Below are positions 9,396-16,708 of a DNA stretch of 64,000 nt, piece by piece. The notes under the pieces were generated by a model. The model was given only the letters and a program-made list of their open reading frames with translations. It did not search any database and was not told the DNA's origin. Each line of letters begins with the position of its first letter. The stretch's first letter is position 1. Source of the stretch: Micromonospora zamorensis (GTDB taxonomy: Bacteria; Actinomycetota; Actinomycetes; Mycobacteriales; Micromonosporaceae); the NCBI RefSeq assembly GCF_900090275.1, contig NZ_LT607755.1, forward strand, positions 6,696,001-6,760,000. The letters run 5' to 3'. Position numbers and translations under genes: made by a program.

Positions 9396-10142
9396 GTGAC
9401 CACCGATCCGCTCGCCCCGCTGCTCGCGCTCGCCGACATCGCCACTGCCGTCGAGCAGGCCCGCGAACGGTTCGACCAGGCGCTCGGGCACCGCGCGCTG
9501 CGCCGGCACGGTGGCCAGGTCGCGGCCGAGGTCAGCCTGCGCTCCGCAGTGGCCAGCGCCGCCCTCGAAGGGGCCGTGCACGAACGCGAGGCGGTCCGCG
9601 CCGGCACGGTCACCGACCCACTTCTCCAGGGGGCGCTGCGGGTCGCCGGGGCGCTGCCCGGCCTGAGTGAACTCTGGCCGAAGGCCCCCCGGCAGGCTCT
9701 CGCGAAGCTGCATGTCCTCGCCGCCCGGGAGTTGGTGCCGGAATCCGAGCTGGGCCGCCCGGTGGCCGATCCCGTCGTCGCCACGCGGCTGGACGGGCTG
9801 GCCGGGCTGGTCGCCGGTGGCACGAAGGTGTCGCCGCTGGTGCTGGCTGCCGTCGTACACGGGGAGTTGTTGAACCTGCGTCCGTTCGCCGGGCCGTCCG
9901 GCGTGGTGGCCCGGGGGGCCGCCCGGTTGGTGCTACTCGCCAGCGGCCTGGACCCGCGCGGCCTGCTCGCCGTCGACGTCGGGCACCGCGAGCGGGAGCC
10001 GGAGTACGTCGGCTCGGCCGGCGCTTTCGCCACCGGCACCCCGGACGGTCTGCGCTCCTGGTTGCGCCACTACATGGCGGCCGTCGAGGTCGGCGCCGAC
10101 CAGCTCACCGTCATCGGCGACGAGATCCTCGCCGCCGCCTGA
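9396..10142 (+). CDS. Fic/DOC-fold protein with degenerate active-site motif
   Basis: A 248-aa helical protein. It shows the inhibitory-helix motif SxxxEG (SAALEG, residues 54-59) of Fic AMP-transferases. At the expected distance it has a relic of the Fic catalytic loop, LRPFAGPSGVVAR (161-173). The consensus is HPFxxGNGRxxR; here the catalytic His is Arg162 and the first Arg is Val170, so AMP transfer by the usual mechanism is unlikely. Homologues in actinomycetes are often called oxidoreductase or hypothetical. The start is GTG 9396; no strong ribosome binding site is seen. It converges on the TetR gene with a 7-nt gap. The fold assignment rests on these motifs only. Confidence 0.7.
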   Translation: MTTDPLAPLLALADIATAVEQARERFDQALGHRALRRHGGQVAAEVSLRSAVASAALEGAVHEREAVRAGTVTDPLLQGALRVAGALPGLSELWPKAPRQALAKLHVLAARELVPESELGRPVADPVVATRLDGLAGLVAGGTKVSPLVLAAVVHGELLNLRPFAGPSGVVARGAARLVLLASGLDPRGLLAVDVGHREREPEYVGSAGAFATGTPDGLRSWLRHYMAAVEVGADQLTVIGDEILAAA

Positions 10143-10149
10143 GCCGCGA

Positions 10150-10782
10150 TCAGTCCCGTCGGGTCGCCCGGTTGACCTTGGCCTGGAGCGCCCGGCGGGC
10201 GATCGGCCCGAGGTCGTCGACGATCTCCATGAGGAGCGCGAGCTGGTCGAGCGCGGCCATCGCCTGGTCGGCGCCCTCCGGATCCACCCCGTCGTAGAGC
10301 TCCAGCCCGATGAACGCGGCCGAGACCGCGCGGGCCAGGCCGGGCACGTCGGCGACCTCGGCGAACGGGGACCCGGCGAGCAGCCTCCGCAGCACCGCCT
10401 CGATCTCGTCCACCCACAGTTGGAGCGCCCCGGCGGTGGGGGCAGCCATCCGTTGGTCCGCCTGCGCACCCGCCAACATCTGGGCCAGGAAGGTGACGTT
10501 GCCGAGCTGGCGTTCCTCCTCGTGCAACGCCCGCCCGACGGCGAGCAGTTCGCGCAACGACCCGGCCGAGGCCAGCCGCGCCGACCAGTGCTCGACCCGC
10601 TCGGCCGTGCTGACCCGGCAGGCCGCCGAGAGCAGGTCGTCGACTGTGCCGAAGTGGTAGAAGACGAGCGCCTGGTTCACCCCGGCGGCGGCACCGATGG
10701 TGCGGGCCGAGACGCCGGCGATGCCGTGCTCGCGGATGGCGGCGATGGCGCCGTCGAGGAGACGCTGCTTGGTGTCGGACAT
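10150..10782 (-). CDS. TetR family transcriptional regulator
   Basis: A 210-aa regulator starting at ATG 10782, with AAGGAG about 5 nt upstream. The N-terminal HTH spans roughly residues 5-50 (LLDGAIAAIREHGIAGVSARTIGAAAGVNQALVFYHF in outline). The C-terminal all-helical domain would bind a ligand. It is the last gene of a three-gene minus-strand operon. Two near-identical palindromes in the operon promoter are the obvious candidate operators, implying autorepression. The ligand is unknown. Confidence 0.9.
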   Translation of the reverse strand: MSDTKQRLLDGAIAAIREHGIAGVSARTIGAAAGVNQALVFYHFGTVDDLLSAACRVSTAERVEHWSARLASAGSLRELLAVGRALHEEERQLGNVTFLAQMLAGAQADQRMAAPTAGALQLWVDEIEAVLRRLLAGSPFAEVADVPGLARAVSAAFIGLELYDGVDPEGADQAMAALDQLALLMEIVDDLGPIARRALQAKVNRATRRD

Positions 10783-12041
10783 GGCTCTCCTTCCGGACGG
10801 GCCGGGTGCGGCGCTGCGATCATCGCATCGGTGACCAGTTGGGCGAGCCAGGTGGCCCCGGGCAGTCGCAGGGTCCAGCCGACAAACGCCCAGCCGAGGT
10901 GGACATGTTCGAGCCCGCGGGCGACGGCGGCCACCCCCCGTTCCGTGTGACCGTCGCCGCCCACGTACTCCGCCCGCCACAGCACGTGCTCGTGTTGGCG
11001 GGCCGGTCGGATCCGCAGCCCCACCGGATGCCGCCGGGCCAACATCCGCCAGGTGGCCGCGCAGGGCCCGCAGTCGTCGTCCAGCCAGAGCACCGCCGGT
11101 GGCCCGGAGGAGTACGGCCGCCATCGAGGCCACCAGTCGCGCACCTGCCGCCGGTAGAACCGCCAGGAGACGCCGTAGCGCACCCGTAGGTCGTGCTGCT
11201 CGTGCGGCCCGGCCACGGCTGCTCCGAACGCACACGCCGACACCGCGGCGAGGACCAGTGCGACGCTCCGGGTGACCGCCGCGGTGAACAGCAGCAACAC
11301 CACGGCGGAGACCTGCATCGGGTTGGCCAGATAGGCGTACGGGCCGGTGGTGACCAGACGACGCGGCGGGTCCCACGGGTACGGGGTGCCGCCGCCCCGG
11401 ACGGCGAACTCCGCGACGGCAGCCAGCGCCGGCGTGGCCACCAGCAGGGCGAGCTGCGCGACGACCAGCATCCCGGTGCGGTCCAACTCGGTCATTGCCG
11501 ACCACGACCCGTCGCCGAACTCGAAGGCCAGCGTGGGGATGAACCAGAGCAGCAGGGCGCTGAAGACGCCCACCTGCAGGAACGTACGCGCGCCGAGGTG
11601 CCGGCCGTCGGCGCAGAACCGACCGAGCAGTTGGGCGGGCAGAGCCACCGTGAGCAGCCCGACCACCTCCCCGACGAGCCAGTGTGGGCCGAGGCTGACC
11701 AGCGGGTGCAGTGCCGGCATGGCCACCGCGTCGACCCAGAGCAGCAGACCCAGCGCGACCGGCAGCGCTAGCACCCGGCGCAGCAGCACCGGCAGCGGAC
11801 CCCAGAGGGCGGCCCAGCCGATCCACAGGTCCACCGGCATCCCCCGGTACGACCCGTCGACGGGCGCGAAGGCGTACCAGTCGGCCAGGCCGGCGACCTC
11901 GTGCAGCGCGGCGATGCCGATCCCGGCGGTCAGGAACGCCAGCAGCGCCGCCGCGCGGACGGCCCGGTCCCGTTCCCGGGCGCCGACGGCGAGCACGGCG
12001 AGAAGCGGCAGTGCCAGGCTCAGCCAGCGGGCGACCGTCAC
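10677..12041 (-). CDS. Membrane methyltransferase (ICMT/NnrU-like) with C-terminal DCC (DUF393-like) domain
   Basis: About 454 aa from GTG 12041, which overlaps the preceding stop (GTGA). Residues 1-300 hold many hydrophobic helices. The segment LVTTGPYAYLANPMQ near 230-245 matches the isoprenylcysteine carboxyl methyltransferase/phospholipid methyltransferase signature. The C-terminal ~110 residues contain VLWLDDDCGPCAATWRML, with Cys324 and Cys327 in a CxxC typical of DCC/DUF393 thiol-disulfide-like proteins. The final ~35 residues overlap the TetR gene by 106 nt in another frame and look like read-through sequence (Pro/Ser-rich). The coding start of TetR is not in doubt, so either the overlap is real or the stop has been lost. 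The substrate is unknown. Confidence 0.75.
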   Translation of the reverse strand: MTVARWLSLALPLLAVLAVGARERDRAVRAAALLAFLTAGIGIAALHEVAGLADWYAFAPVDGSYRGMPVDLWIGWAALWGPLPVLLRRVLALPVALGLLLWVDAVAMPALHPLVSLGPHWLVGEVVGLLTVALPAQLLGRFCADGRHLGARTFLQVGVFSALLLWFIPTLAFEFGDGSWSAMTELDRTGMLVVAQLALLVATPALAAVAEFAVRGGGTPYPWDPPRRLVTTGPYAYLANPMQVSAVVLLLFTAAVTRSVALVLAAVSACAFGAAVAGPHEQHDLRVRYGVSWRFYRRQVRDWWPRWRPYSSGPPAVLWLDDDCGPCAATWRMLARRHPVGLRIRPARQHEHVLWRAEYVGGDGHTERGVAAVARGLEHVHLGWAFVGWTLRLPGATWLAQLVTDAMIAAPHPARPEGEPCPTPSSVSSTAPSPPSASTASPASRPAPSVPPPG

Positions 12042-12934
12042 CGCAGCGCCAACATGTCGAGCAGGTGCCGCATCCCGGCACCGAGCAGCACCTGCTGCAC
12101 CGGGCCGAAGTACCAGGAGGGGTCCAGACCGCGCGTGTAGTCGACCCGGACCTGCACCTCGGTGTGCCCTGGGTCGAGCGCCCGCCAGGTCAGCTCCGCG
12201 TGCTGCCAGGTGAACCACCGTGCGGTGATGGAGCTGTCCTCGACGAAGCGGAAGCCCACCCGCCCCGGCGCGACGGTCTCCACCTCGGCGAGCAGATGGC
12301 CGCCCGGGCCGTGCGCGCTGCCGTGGTAGCCGAACATCCACCGGTCGCCGACCTCAAGCCCGTCGCCACTGACCTGCCCGGGCGTGGGCACTGCCAGGAG
12401 TCGCAGCGGCGCGGACCGGACGGCGGTCGGGCGGGGGCCGGTGGCGAGCCGCTCGGCGACCCGCTCGACGGGGAGCCCGACGACCCGGACCACCTCGACC
12501 GTCTGCTCCGGGTCGACCCGGGGAGCGATGCCGCTGCCCTCCAGGCCGGGCAGGAGCAGCAGCGGAACGGCGATGATCGCGTACGGCCGGTTGGCTTCCC
12601 GCAGGGCGCGGATCAGCGCTGTGGTGCCGTGTGCCACCCCGTAGACCAGTGGGGCGGCCAGGATGACGCAGACCGCGCCCTCGTGCAGTGCCACCGCCGC
12701 CAGCAGCAGGGTCACCGTGGTGGCCGCGAAGACCTGGCCGTGGGCCGTCCGGCGGGGGGTGAGCGCGAGCCCGGCCGCCAGGAGCACCGGCAACGCCACG
12801 AAGAGCACAGCGCTGTCGGCGCGTCCCTGGCGCACCACCCCGACGAAGAGGACCAGCCCGAAGAGCGCGATCAGGCCGGCCAGGATCCAGTGCGCACTTG
12901 TCCGCTGCGGTGGCGACTCATCGTCATTCTCCAT
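12038..12934 (-). CDS. SRPBCC-domain membrane protein
   Basis: About 298 aa from ATG 12934, which has a G-rich Shine-Dalgarno five bases upstream. Residues ~15-130 contain four or five hydrophobic helices. The C-terminal ~150 residues resemble a START/SRPBCC ligand-binding fold (polyketide cyclase/DUF1990-like pattern, with GDRWMFGYHGSA and AELTWRALDPGHTEVQVRVDY). It is the first gene of an operon with the membrane methyltransferase (4-nt overlap) and the TetR regulator. Its precise role is not recognisable; lipid or small-hydrophobe handling at the membrane is a guess from the domains. Confidence 0.7.
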   Translation of the reverse strand: MENDDESPPQRTSAHWILAGLIALFGLVLFVGVVRQGRADSAVLFVALPVLLAAGLALTPRRTAHGQVFAATTVTLLLAAVALHEGAVCVILAAPLVYGVAHGTTALIRALREANRPYAIIAVPLLLLPGLEGSGIAPRVDPEQTVEVVRVVGLPVERVAERLATGPRPTAVRSAPLRLLAVPTPGQVSGDGLEVGDRWMFGYHGSAHGPGGHLLAEVETVAPGRVGFRFVEDSSITARWFTWQHAELTWRALDPGHTEVQVRVDYTRGLDPSWYFGPVQQVLLGAGMRHLLDMLALR

Positions 12935-12948
12935 CCGAACCCCCCGTG

Positions 12949-12997
12949 TTGAGCAGTCGCTTAAACGGAGGGTACGGCTATTTGAGCGACCGCTCAA
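12949..12997. promoter_or_regulatory. Paired palindromic operators for the TetR-controlled operon
   Basis: TTGAGCAGTCGCTTAA (12949-12964) and TTGAGCGACCGCTCAA (12982-12997) are two related 16-bp palindromes, 33 bp apart centre to centre. They lie directly upstream of the SRPBCC-methyltransferase-TetR operon. The consensus TTGAGCG-N2-CGCTCAA has the form of TetR-family operators. The second site has perfect 7-bp arms. Confidence 0.7.
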
Positions 12998-13108
12998 TCC
13001 CGCACTCAGGCGGAAGCGAGGACGCTGGTGGCGATGTGGTTCTGGGCGGCCCTCACCGGCGCCCGGGCTCCGGGTGCTGGCTGGTGCGCCCTGCCAGCCT
13101 GGTCGGAC

Positions 13109-13915
13109 TCAGGCGGTGGTGGCGGCGGCGCGGGTGCGACGGTGCCGGCCGTACCAGGCGATGCCGATGGCCACACCGACCCCGACGCCGAGCGCGGCCG
13201 CGGCCACCGGGACGGCGGGTCGCTCCCGCAGACGACGGCCCAGCGGGATCGGGTGCCGGAACTCCAGCACCGGCCACGCGTTCTCCGAGGCCAGCTTGCG
13301 CAGCTGCCGGTCCGGGTTGACCACGCTCGGATGGCCGACGCACTCCAGCAGCGGGCGATCGCTGTACGAGTCGGAGTAGGCGTACGAGTCGGCCAGGTCG
13401 TAGTCGCGGGCGGCGGCCAACTCGTTGACCGCCTCGACCTTGCTCGGGCCAGCCGCGTAGAACTCGACCTCGCCGCTGTACCGACCGTCGCGCACCGTCA
13501 TCCGGGTGGCGATCACGTCGGTCACCCCAAGCAGCTCGCCGATCGGCCGGACCATCTCCTCGCCCGACGCCGACACCAGGACCACGTCCCGCCCCGCCGC
13601 CTGGTGCTCCGCGATCAGGACGGCGGCTTCGGCGTACACATAGGGGTTGATCAGCTCGTGCAGCGTCTCCGCGACGATCTGGCGGACCTGCTCCACCTGC
13701 CAGCCCTTGCAGAGCGCGGCCAGGTAGTCCCGTGTTCGGGCCATGGTCTGCTCGTCGGTGCCGCCCAGCCGGAACATCAGCTGCGCGTACGCCGACTTGA
13801 CCACGTCACGTCGAGTGATCAGCCCGTCCCGGTAGAACGGCCGACCGAACGCCAGGGCGCTCGACTTGGCGATGACGGTCTTGTCCAGATCGAAGAAAGC
13901 GGCACTTCGGCCCAC
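13109..13915 (-). CDS. HAD-superfamily IB hydrolase (Rv3661-like)
   Basis: A 268-aa phosphatase-type protein. It has motif I DLDKTV (residues 9-14, nucleophile Asp9), motif II VSASGEE, a downstream Lys (GPSKVEAV) and motif III/IV DSYAYSDSYSD. These are the HAD-IB/SerB-like features. A C-terminal hydrophobic segment (VPVAAAALGVGVGVAIGIAW) followed by an Arg-rich tail predicts a single membrane anchor. The start is GTG 13915. It lies next to the 6C RNA and faces away from ssd, as Rv3661 does in M. tuberculosis. The substrate is unknown; a lipid-phosphate or phosphoserine-like substrate is possible. Confidence 0.88.
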   Translation of the reverse strand: MGRSAAFFDLDKTVIAKSSALAFGRPFYRDGLITRRDVVKSAYAQLMFRLGGTDEQTMARTRDYLAALCKGWQVEQVRQIVAETLHELINPYVYAEAAVLIAEHQAAGRDVVLVSASGEEMVRPIGELLGVTDVIATRMTVRDGRYSGEVEFYAAGPSKVEAVNELAAARDYDLADSYAYSDSYSDRPLLECVGHPSVVNPDRQLRKLASENAWPVLEFRHPIPLGRRLRERPAVPVAAAALGVGVGVAIGIAWYGRHRRTRAAATTA

Positions 13916-14109
13916 GGCGCGAAAGTCTAGCCGGATGGTCTATCGTCGGCGGGTGCCCGGGGTCAGGCCACCCCTCAGACCTGCGGGCAGGCACCACCAC
14001 CTCCGCTCCGCGTGACCGTGCTCACACTCTGCGAGGAGATTTTCGCACTGAGTGGAGGCGGCACCACTCGACGTGACGGGCCCGCTCAGGCAGACTTGTC
14101 CGTACGACG

Positions 14110-14245
14110 AGTTTTCACATCTCCGAAAACAGACAAGACCCTCAGCGGTTGCACCCCCCGTGACCGCTGAGTGGTTCGGCTCGACCCCCCCGGAGCCGAA
14201 CCTTTCGACGACCCCCGTCTCCCCCCGACGGGGGTCGTCCCTTTC
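14110..14245 (+). ncRNA. 6C RNA (actinobacterial small RNA)
   Basis: Three successive stem-loops have C-run loops. Stem 1 has arms 14141-14149 and 14163-14171. Stem 2 has arms 14173-14182 and 14193-14202. Stem 3 has arms 14207-14219 and 14227-14239 (13 perfect bp) and probably acts as terminator. Each loop carries at least six consecutive C residues on the plus strand, the hallmark of the Rfam 6C family. Context agrees: in M. tuberculosis the 6C sRNA (B11) lies between the ssd gene Rv3660c and Rv3661, and here it lies between their homologues. The 5' end is estimated. Function by analogy: trans-acting regulation through C-rich loops. Confidence 0.88.
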
Positions 14246-14252
14246 TGCTGGA

Positions 14253-14730
14253 AACGCTCCACCGCTGGTCGCAGGCCGTCCCCCGGCCGGTCCGGGCGTT
14301 TGCGGACGGCGCTTCTGCGGTTGGAAAGCAGCAGAGAGGCAGCAGAGCCAGCGGGTGCCTACGGGGCGCGGCGGTGGTCGTCCAGGTGTCGCTCAGCTGC
14401 GCACCGAGACGGTCGATGAGCAGACCCGAGACTCGATCTGCTCATCTACCGGTGCACCTGACCCGACTTCACCACGGATGCGCCGGCTCCTGGACCGTTG
14501 TGACCACCGGTCCGCCAAGGGCCGGGTCCCGTGCGGGCAATGGATCAGGGCCGCTGAAGCTGCAAGTTCGACCGAGGCGTGCGTGGCGGCCGGTCGGTGT
14601 GACTACGCGCCACCTACGCCCGTGACCCGGGAGTGCGACACGGGATCGCCGCGCCGGACCTGGCCGCCGGCAAGCTGCACCACCGCATTCGCGACCGTGG
14701 ACGGCGGCGCGGTTTCCTCATTGCGAAGCG
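14253..14730. other. Non-coding gap, no recognisable feature
   Basis: Between the 6C RNA and the small secreted protein. Open frames here are Arg/Ser/Pro/Cys-rich with no family resemblance and no ribosome binding site. I see no gene. Confidence 0.6.
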
Positions 14731-15120
14731 CTAGCAGGAACCGTGCCAATTTACCTTGGTCACGATTACCTGAAGGTAGAAGATGTTGCCGCGCGGGGTG
14801 GCGCAGTGTGTGATAACCGTCGAGTCGTCCTGCCACGTGTGGTGGTATTCCAATTCGACGTTCGCGGTCGTGTAGTTGTAGAAGGTTTTCGTCGGGGCGC
14901 TGCCGGTCCACGGACCGGTGGTCACCAGGGACGGGGTCTCCGTAGGGCCGGAATTCACGGGGGCCCAGTTCGGCCAGGCGCAGAAAGTGCCCTGCTGACA
15001 GTTGCCGGGCGGCCACGGCTCCTCGTCCGGCCACGGGCCGTCGGCTGACGCCGGCGCGGCGGGGATGGCGGCCAGCAGGCCTGCGGTGGACAGGGCGATG
15101 GCGAGGGATTTCAGTCGCAC
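14731..15120 (-). CDS. Small secreted protein, peptidase-inhibitor I36-like
   Basis: 129 aa from GTG 15120, with a purine-rich AAAGAGAG upstream. It has a clear signal peptide (MRLKSLAIALSTAGLLAAIPAAPASA, cleavage after residue ~26). The mature ~100 residues hold four Cys and the pattern CQQGTFCAWPNW, like small secreted Streptomyces proteins of the peptidase inhibitor I36/SMPI-type group. Base composition is lower in GC than its neighbours, particularly in the upstream region. Its target is not known. It stands alone on the minus strand. Confidence 0.75.
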   Translation of the reverse strand: MRLKSLAIALSTAGLLAAIPAAPASADGPWPDEEPWPPGNCQQGTFCAWPNWAPVNSGPTETPSLVTTGPWTGSAPTKTFYNYTTANVELEYHHTWQDDSTVITHCATPRGNIFYLQVIVTKVNWHGSC

Positions 15121-15495
15121 GTTTCTCTCTTTCCCAGAGGAATCGGTCGATGAAAGTTACCACCGGGAAAGTTGAGAGCGCAAGTATCTAATTTACTGGT
15201 GTCAAAGCTTGGAACTTTCTGTGATCTCCCTGAAATTGCTGGCCAGTGGCGGTTTCCGTGATTGCCTTTCCGGCGTTGTGGCTGGTCAGGTGGTTTCTGA
15301 TGGGAGAGCCTGTTGGGCGTCTCAGTGGGTCCACCGAAGAAGCGGGACGAGGACTGGATCACCAGCCTGTACGCCGCTGAGTACGCGCGCACTTGCGGGG
15401 TCGCTTCTTCCGGGAGCGGCCCCGCTGTTTTCCGGGCAGCGGCAGGAGCTGCGAAGTTGCCCGCGCCCGTAGCAGATCAACTGTCTCGACGGGCG

Positions 15496-15523
15496 TTGTC
15501 CACAGCCCACGAAGTTGTCCACA
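15496..15523 (+). promoter_or_regulatory. Two DnaA-box-like motifs upstream of ssd
   Basis: TTGTCCACA occurs at 15496-15504 and again at 15515-15523 in the same orientation, 19 bp apart, about 85-110 bp upstream of the ssd start. This matches the high-GC actinobacterial DnaA-box consensus. Only two boxes are present and there is no oriC gene context, so a regulatory role is more likely than an origin. Confidence 0.5.
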
Positions 15524-15604
15524 GGCGACGCGATCAGGGCGGCTCGCGGAGCGGTTTCCGAGCAGGGTCGGCGGCATACCAGAGCCCGACCGCTGGAGGC
15601 CGCG

Positions 15605-16708
15605 ATGCCACCCCGTACCTCCGTTCCGCCGATCCGTCGGCTTCCGCTGGTCGTCACCGGCGACGACGATCTGCTCGATGATGTGCTCCGGCTCGCCGCA
15701 GCAGGCGGGACGGAGGTGGACCTCGCCCGCGATCCGGCGGCCGCCCGCACCCGGTGGCTTCCCGCGCCGCTGGTGTTGCTCGGCGCCGATCAGGCGCAGT
15801 CGTGTCTGCGCGCCCGGTTGCCGCAGCGCTCCCGCCTGGTGCTGGTCGGCCGGGCCGGTCAGCTCGATCCGGGCTGGCAGATCGCTGAGCTGATCGGGGC
15901 CGAACACGTCGCCATGCTGCCCAACGCGGAGCCGTGGCTCGTGGACCGGTTCGCCGAGCAGGGACCCGGCCGTCCGGACGGTGTCGGTGCTCGAATCGTC
16001 GCGGTCTTCGGCGGTCGGGGCGGTGCCGGCGCGAGTGTGCTGGCCGGTGGTCTCGCCGTGACCGCAGCCCGGGCCCGGCTGCGCACTCTGCTGGTCGACG
16101 CTGATCCGCTCGGTGGTGGCCTCGACCTGGTGCTGGGCTGGGAGCAGTTGGAAGGGCTGCGGTGGCCGTCCCTCACCGGTGCCGACGGGCGGGTCGATGC
16201 CCCGGCGCTCGTGCAGGCTCTGCCCAGCCGAGGTGACCTGGTGGTGCTCTCCTGGGATCGCGGCGAAATGCTGCCGCTGCCGGTGGCAGCGATGGCGGCA
16301 ACTGTGGATGCCGCCCGTCGTGGGCGGGACTTTGTGGTGGTCGACCTGCCCCGACAGTTGGACGACGCGGCCGTGGTGGCGTTGCAGGCGGCCGACCAGG
16401 CGTTCGTTGTCGTCCCGGCCGAGCTGCGTGCCACCGCTGCGGCCGCTCGGGTCGTTGCCGCCGCCGCCCCGCACTGCGCCGCGCTCTCGGTGGTGGTGCG
16501 CGGTCCCGCCCCGGGCCGGCTGCGCGCGACCGAGGTGGCACGGGCTCTTGGGCTCCCACTGGCTGGCACGCTGCGCCCCGAGCCGGGGCTCTGCCGCGGG
16601 CTGGAACGGGGCGAAGCACCAGCCGCCGCAGGCAAGGGCCCATTGGCCGTGCTCTGCCAACGGATCGTCGCCGACCTCACCGGTGCGCCGGCGACGGGTG
16701 CGGCATGA
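15605..16708 (+). CDS. ssd: Septum-site-determining protein Ssd / CpaE-like ATPase
   Basis: 367 aa from ATG 15605 (GGAGG five bases upstream). An N-terminal receiver-like domain (~1-125) is followed by a MinD/ParA-fold ATPase with a modified Walker A, GGRGGAGAS (136-144). It carries Arg in place of the first Lys of the deviant KGGxGK motif, as in actinobacterial CpaE homologues. LLVDADPLGGGLD is the switch region. The family is the helicase/secretion-neighbourhood CpaE-like protein; in mycobacteria Ssd affects septation. It probably positions the Tad machine encoded directly downstream, overlapping tadA by 4 nt. Confidence 0.92.
   Translation: MPPRTSVPPIRRLPLVVTGDDDLLDDVLRLAAAGGTEVDLARDPAAARTRWLPAPLVLLGADQAQSCLRARLPQRSRLVLVGRAGQLDPGWQIAELIGAEHVAMLPNAEPWLVDRFAEQGPGRPDGVGARIVAVFGGRGGAGASVLAGGLAVTAARARLRTLLVDADPLGGGLDLVLGWEQLEGLRWPSLTGADGRVDAPALVQALPSRGDLVVLSWDRGEMLPLPVAAMAATVDAARRGRDFVVVDLPRQLDDAAVVALQAADQAFVVVPAELRATAAAARVVAAAAPHCAALSVVVRGPAPGRLRATEVARALGLPLAGTLRPEPGLCRGLERGEAPAAAGKGPLAVLCQRIVADLTGAPATGAA

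Noticed and set aside
14052..14813. Possible 253-aa plus-strand protein across the 6C RNA
   Set aside because: It spans the structured RNA and runs into the opposite-strand secreted protein; composition is not protein-like and there is no ribosome binding site.
15496..15523. Replication origin suggested by DnaA boxes
   Set aside because: Only two boxes, no dnaA/dnaN context and no AT-rich unwinding region.
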